Below, one piece after another: positions 3,601 through 6,938 of a stretch of 6,938 bases of DNA. The stretch covers positions 1 through 6,938 of the forward strand of contig JAHEDF010000199.1 in NCBI GenBank assembly GCA_024641365.1. The letters are read 5' to 3'. The position numbers and the translations under genes were made by a program. Within the stretch, counting starts at the first letter, position 1, and each line of letters begins with the position of its first letter. The DNA is from Planctomycetota bacterium (GTDB lineage Bacteria > Planctomycetota > UBA11346). The notes under the pieces are model-generated. The model had not been told where the DNA came from and made no database searches. It saw only the letters and a program-made list of their open reading frames with translations.

Positions 3601-6453
3601 ATGCCAAAACCAATTACTGTTGCTGAAATCCGTGAAGCCTATTTGGCTTTTTTTGCAGATAAGGGCTGCGTACGCTATCCAAGTGCCGGACTTATTCCTG
3701 AAAATGATCCGACGACCCTGTTTACCGTAGCGGGTATGGCGCAATTTAAGGATATGTTTTTGGGGCGTGGAACGCATCCGTTTACGCGTGCAACTACGGT
3801 GCAAAAATGTATTCGTACTAATGATATTTTAAACGTTGGGCGCACAGCTCGACATCACACATTTTTTGAAATGTTGGGTAATTTCTCTTTTAATGATTAC
3901 TTTAAAAAGGAAACCATTCATTGGGCATGGGAATTTTTAACCAACGTATTGGAATTGGATGAGTCGCGATTGTCCGTGTCGGTACATCGCATTGACGATG
4001 ATGCGTATCGCATTTGGCGTGAAGAAATCGGTATTCCTGAAAACCGCATATTTAAAATGGGCGATAAAGATAATTTTTGGCCAGCAAACGCTCCTTCTGA
4101 AGGCCCTGAAGGCCCTGGTGGCTGCTGCTCAGAAATATTCTGGGATCACCGCACCAATAATGATCCGAATGATAATTTAACCTCTGACACAGGTCGATTC
4201 GTTGAAATTTGGAATTTAGTATTTCCTGAGTTTAATGTCCGTAAACCGCACGCAGATGGTTCGCCAAATCTAGAAAACTTAGGCAGAGCCAATATTGATA
4301 CGGGTTCTGGCCTTGAACGTATTGCTGCCGTTATGCAAGGTGTTTATAATAATTTTGATATCGATTTATTTCAAACCATTATTAAAGAAGTATGTGCAAT
4401 TTCTGGCAAAGCATACGACAAATCAGCTCTGCTTGGCGCTAAAACACAAGCCGCGGAAAACAACGCGCTCATACGTCGCATCGCTGATCATGTGCGTGCC
4501 GTAACGTTTTGTATCGCTGATGGCGCGCTTCCGGGCAATAGTGATCGTGGTTATATTGTGCGTCGCTTAATTCGTCGCGCGACTTTAGATATGGATAAAT
4601 TGGGCGTTGAAGAGGCTCGCCTGCATGAAGTTGTACCATCAGTTATTGAGTCGATGGGTGATGCGTATCCAGAATTAAAACGGCGCCAAGATTTAGCAAA
4701 AGATACGTTAAAAGCAGAGGAACAATTATTCCGACGCACTTTACGTAAGGGCTTAGAGTTGTTTAATCGTTCGTTAGAAAAATACAAAGGCGGCAAAGTA
4801 TTTTCTGGCCACGATGCTTTTGAACTCGTGACCACCCACGGATTTCCTAAGGAAATTATTGCTGAGTTGGCAGCGTTAGAAAATTTAGTCATAGATGAAA
4901 AACAATTTTCTGCGCGTTGGGAAGAACATACCCGAGTAAGCAATACAAAATCCATTGATGTATTTACCTCTACGGCATTACAAGAAGCCAAGCCCACTTT
5001 AGGCGCAACGCCATTTGTTGGTTATAATAATTTACAGATAGAAACTGAATTAACACTGTTAGAGGTTGGCGGTAAATCCGTAAACGAAGCGGGCGCTGGA
5101 ACCCCGGTTCGATTTGCGTTGAAACAAACGCCATTTTATGCGGAATCCGGTGGTCAGGTTGGCGATCAAGGTACGATTACGGGTGCCGACTTTACTATTA
5201 CAGTTTTAGATACGCAAAAAGATGAAGGACTTATTGTTCATACTGGGAAAGTAAGCAATGGCGTTGCACAGCCTGGACCTGTGAAGGCACAGGTCGATGC
5301 CGTACGACGGGGGGCCACCGTTCGGCACCATAGTGCCACTCATTTAATGCACAGTGCGCTTGGCGTGGTGCTAGGTGATCATGTTGAACAGCAAGGCTCA
5401 AAAGTAGAACCCGCTGCACTGCGTTTTGATTTTAATCATCCGCAAGCTTTGACACAGGAACAAATTGCAGCCATTGAAAATTGGGTTGGCGATGTCATCA
5501 CAGCAAAACATGCGGTCGATATTCGCGAAATGCCAATGGCAGAGGCAAAAGCATTAGGTGCAAAAGCCCAATTTGGTGAAAAATATGGCGCTAACGTGCG
5601 TGTCGTAACAATGGGAACTGGTGACGTCAGCCGTGAATTCTGTGGTGGCTGTCATGTTGCGAACACGGGCGACATTGGTGCTTTTCGCATATTAACGGAG
5701 TCCGCGTCTTCGGCTGGCATTCGACGTATTGTTGCCGTAGCTGGTGATGAAGCTGCAAAATTAGCGGCGGAAGAATTGCGTGTTGCGAACGCATGCGCGA
5801 AATTTGTTCAGCTCGATAAGGTAACGGGTGCCGATGCTCGCCAGGTCGAGGATATAGCACGTGTATTTAAAGTGCCGTTTACAGAAGTTCCGTCTCGTGT
5901 CGAACAATTAGCGCAGGATGTATTAGCACTAGCAAAACGTATTGGTGTAAAAATTGAAGCGCGCTCTGGATCGTTACTTAATCGTATTGAACAATTGCAA
6001 AATGAAGCAAAACATTTGCGGAAAGTAGAAGAGACTCAGCGTGCACAGGCAGCTGCTGGTGCTGCCGATGATATTGTCGCCACGGCCACAGATGTGAACG
6101 GTGTGAACGTTATTGCGCACATAGTTTCCGATTTAGACGGTAAGTCCTTACGTACATTGCTGGATGCAGTGCGCTCAAAAAAACCAAGTTTATGCGTGGT
6201 ATTGGGCTCAGTAAGTGATGGTAAAGTAGCGTTGGCCATTGGCGTTAGTGCAGATTTGACGGCGCGTGGCTTGCATGCAGGCACTATGATCGGCAAGTTA
6301 GCTCCCATGGTTGGCGGACGCGGTGGCGGTAAAGCAGATATGGCGCAAGCAGGTGGCACTAATGGTGACCAATTACCAGTGGTGATGTCAGCGGTAAAAG
6401 GACTCGTATCTGATGCACTAGCACAAACAGGCTCTAGTGGTGCGAAGGGATAA
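3601..6453 (+). CDS. alaS: Alanyl-tRNA synthetase, full length
   Basis: AlaRS attaches alanine to tRNA(Ala) in the cytoplasm and clears Ser and Gly mischarging. The product has 950 residues, slightly longer than E. coli AlaRS. The class II core opens with the FFADKGCVRYPSAG block (17-30). Motif 2 includes TARHHTFFEMLGNFSF (82-97), and motif 3 includes DTGSGLERI (233-241). The editing domain carries the zinc-type H577xxxH581 (HHSATHLMH, 576-584) and C681-GGC-H685. The C-terminal DHHA1-type domain ends with GGRGGGKADMAQAGG (905-919), preceded by a likely coiled coil (about 790-820). Two deviations stand out: GPGGCCSEI (171-179) where GPCGPCSEI is usual, and CGGCH where CGGTH is usual. The loop after KCIR is about four residues shorter than in E. 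coli. The ATG at 3601 matches the family start, but has only a weak AGGG (3592-3595) upstream inside a GGGCCC palindrome. PTS enzyme I begins 11 bases downstream. Confidence 0.98.
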   Translation: MPKPITVAEIREAYLAFFADKGCVRYPSAGLIPENDPTTLFTVAGMAQFKDMFLGRGTHPFTRATTVQKCIRTNDILNVGRTARHHTFFEMLGNFSFNDYFKKETIHWAWEFLTNVLELDESRLSVSVHRIDDDAYRIWREEIGIPENRIFKMGDKDNFWPANAPSEGPEGPGGCCSEIFWDHRTNNDPNDNLTSDTGRFVEIWNLVFPEFNVRKPHADGSPNLENLGRANIDTGSGLERIAAVMQGVYNNFDIDLFQTIIKEVCAISGKAYDKSALLGAKTQAAENNALIRRIADHVRAVTFCIADGALPGNSDRGYIVRRLIRRATLDMDKLGVEEARLHEVVPSVIESMGDAYPELKRRQDLAKDTLKAEEQLFRRTLRKGLELFNRSLEKYKGGKVFSGHDAFELVTTHGFPKEIIAELAALENLVIDEKQFSARWEEHTRVSNTKSIDVFTSTALQEAKPTLGATPFVGYNNLQIETELTLLEVGGKSVNEAGAGTPVRFALKQTPFYAESGGQVGDQGTITGADFTITVLDTQKDEGLIVHTGKVSNGVAQPGPVKAQVDAVRRGATVRHHSATHLMHSALGVVLGDHVEQQGSKVEPAALRFDFNHPQALTQEQIAAIENWVGDVITAKHAVDIREMPMAEAKALGAKAQFGEKYGANVRVVTMGTGDVSREFCGGCHVANTGDIGAFRILTESASSAGIRRIVAVAGDEAAKLAAEELRVANACAKFVQLDKVTGADARQVEDIARVFKVPFTEVPSRVEQLAQDVLALAKRIGVKIEARSGSLLNRIEQLQNEAKHLRKVEETQRAQAAAGAADDIVATATDVNGVNVIAHIVSDLDGKSLRTLLDAVRSKKPSLCVVLGSVSDGKVALAIGVSADLTARGLHAGTMIGKLAPMVGGRGGGKADMAQAGGTNGDQLPVVMSAVKGLVSDALAQTGSSGAKG

Positions 6454-6454
6454 T

Positions 6455-6458
6455 GGGG
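6455..6458 (+). promoter_or_regulatory. Ribosome binding site supporting a GTG start for enzyme I
   Basis: GGGG lies directly after the alaS stop and 6 bases before the GTG at 6465. The ATG that overlaps the alaS stop (6453-6455) is closed by a TAA three codons later, so GTG is the first usable start in this frame. Translation may be coupled to alaS. Confidence 0.4.
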
Positions 6459-6464
6459 TACTAA

Positions 6465-6938
6465 GTGGCACGTTCTCGCGACTCATCTACTGATAGATAT
6501 AACCGCCACGAAGGCACGACTGATCGCATTTCTCGTGATACGCGCCGTCCACGTAAATCAATTTATAAAGGCGTGACCGTTGTTCCTGGAATAGCTATGG
6601 GAACTGTACGGCTTAAATTTCGGCAAACGCAAGTTTTCAGCGATCAAACGATTACCTTTCAAGAAGTAGAGCGTGAATACGAACGGTTAAATGAAGCGGT
6701 TCGCCTATCAAAAGAACAATTGCTAGAAGCACGCGGTAAGGTGCAGCGCGAAATTGGTGAATTGGAAGCCATGATTTTTGATGCGCATTTGGCGATTTTG
6801 GAAGACCAAGGATTTTTAAAGAAAATTCGCGCACAAGTTAAATCTATGCTCAAGCCAGTTGAAGTGGTGGTGAGTGAAATTGTTGAAGGCTATTACCGCT
6901 TATTGTCGATGAAAGAGGCGGAGGAGCTGCGTGAACGT
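6465..6938 (+). CDS. ptsI: Phosphoenolpyruvate-protein phosphotransferase (PTS enzyme I), N-terminal part
   Basis: Enzyme I takes phosphate from phosphoenolpyruvate and passes it to HPr in the cytoplasm, the first step of the phosphotransferase system. The window holds 158 codons; the frame is still open at the edge. The family's N-terminal strand is seen as YKGVTVVPGIAMG (34-46). A helical region follows (about 65-155) with the characteristic FDAHLAILED (105-114) and EIVEGYYRLLSMKEAEELRER, which belong to the HPr-binding helices. The phosphorylated histidine motif (GGxTSH) and the PEP-binding barrel lie beyond the window, so activity cannot be judged. Unusually, about 33 residues precede the KGV motif, which in ordinary enzyme I sits at the very start; the first 31 contain nine arginines. 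No GAF domain is present, unlike PtsP of proteobacteria. The 11-base gap after alaS suggests co-transcription. Whether it serves sugar uptake or a regulatory PTS is unknown. Confidence 0.85.
   Translation, partial: MARSRDSSTDRYNRHEGTTDRISRDTRRPRKSIYKGVTVVPGIAMGTVRLKFRQTQVFSDQTITFQEVEREYERLNEAVRLSKEQLLEARGKVQREIGELEAMIFDAHLAILEDQGFLKKIRAQVKSMLKPVEVVVSEIVEGYYRLLSMKEAEELRER

Noticed and set aside
3449..3730. Plus-strand ORF of 93 codons in the alaS leader and start
   Set aside because: Over half lies in another frame of conserved alaS sequence, and the unique part shows no motif or good ribosome binding site.
3427..3804. Minus-strand ORF of 125 codons across the alaS start
   Set aside because: It overlaps the conserved 5' part of alaS, has no recognisable domain and is best explained as an antisense shadow.
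4551..4997. Minus-strand ORF of 148 codons inside alaS
   Set aside because: It lies wholly within well-conserved alaS and resembles no family.
1..6938. CRISPR array, transposon ends or phage genes
   Set aside because: No regularly spaced repeats, transposase motifs or paired terminal repeats were seen.

Overview
The window reads as chromosomal DNA of a bacterium, by composition AT-leaning. I infer a member of the PVC assemblage (Planctomycetota, Lentisphaerota or Verrucomicrobiota), with moderate confidence. Two things suggest this. The two secreted jelly-roll (LamG / DUF1080-like) proteins on the left resemble a style I associate with that group. The alanyl-tRNA synthetase has the shortened CIRTND loop after its KC motif, where E. 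coli has CVRAGGKHND. Both points come from memory of families, not from a search.

Layout, left to right. Positions 2-166 hold the last 54 codons of an unidentified gene. After a 200-base gap with an inverted repeat, two + strand genes lie close together: 367-1119 and 1158-1844. Each encodes a signal peptide followed by a beta-rich, concanavalin-like domain, and they look like an operon. Converging on them from the - strand is a secreted exo-alpha-sialidase of family GH33 (1890-3065) with five Asp-boxes and all the expected catalytic residues. A hairpin lies between the convergent stops, and a 17-base palindrome lies upstream of the sialidase start. Together the left half looks like a small secreted glycan-degradation locus: the sialidase would release sialic acid from glycoconjugates, and the jelly-roll proteins may bind or process carbohydrate. 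That link is inference from neighbourhood only.

The right half is housekeeping. A gene-poor stretch of about 440 bases (3163-3600) precedes alaS. It contains a strong Shine-Dalgarno sequence followed by a five-residue mini-ORF, a perfect 14-base palindrome overlapping the stop codon of that mini-ORF, and mutually exclusive hairpins. It is the most interesting uncharacterised part of the window. Full-length alaS (3601-6453, 950 residues) follows, and 11 bases after its stop comes the start of a PTS enzyme I gene (6465 to the window end, 158 codons seen), which has an unusual arginine-rich N-terminal extension.

I see no rRNA, tRNA, CRISPR array, transposase, phage gene or defence system. I found no clear new system. 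The best leads are the alaS leader, the altered cysteine motifs in AlaRS, and the sialidase/jelly-roll cluster.
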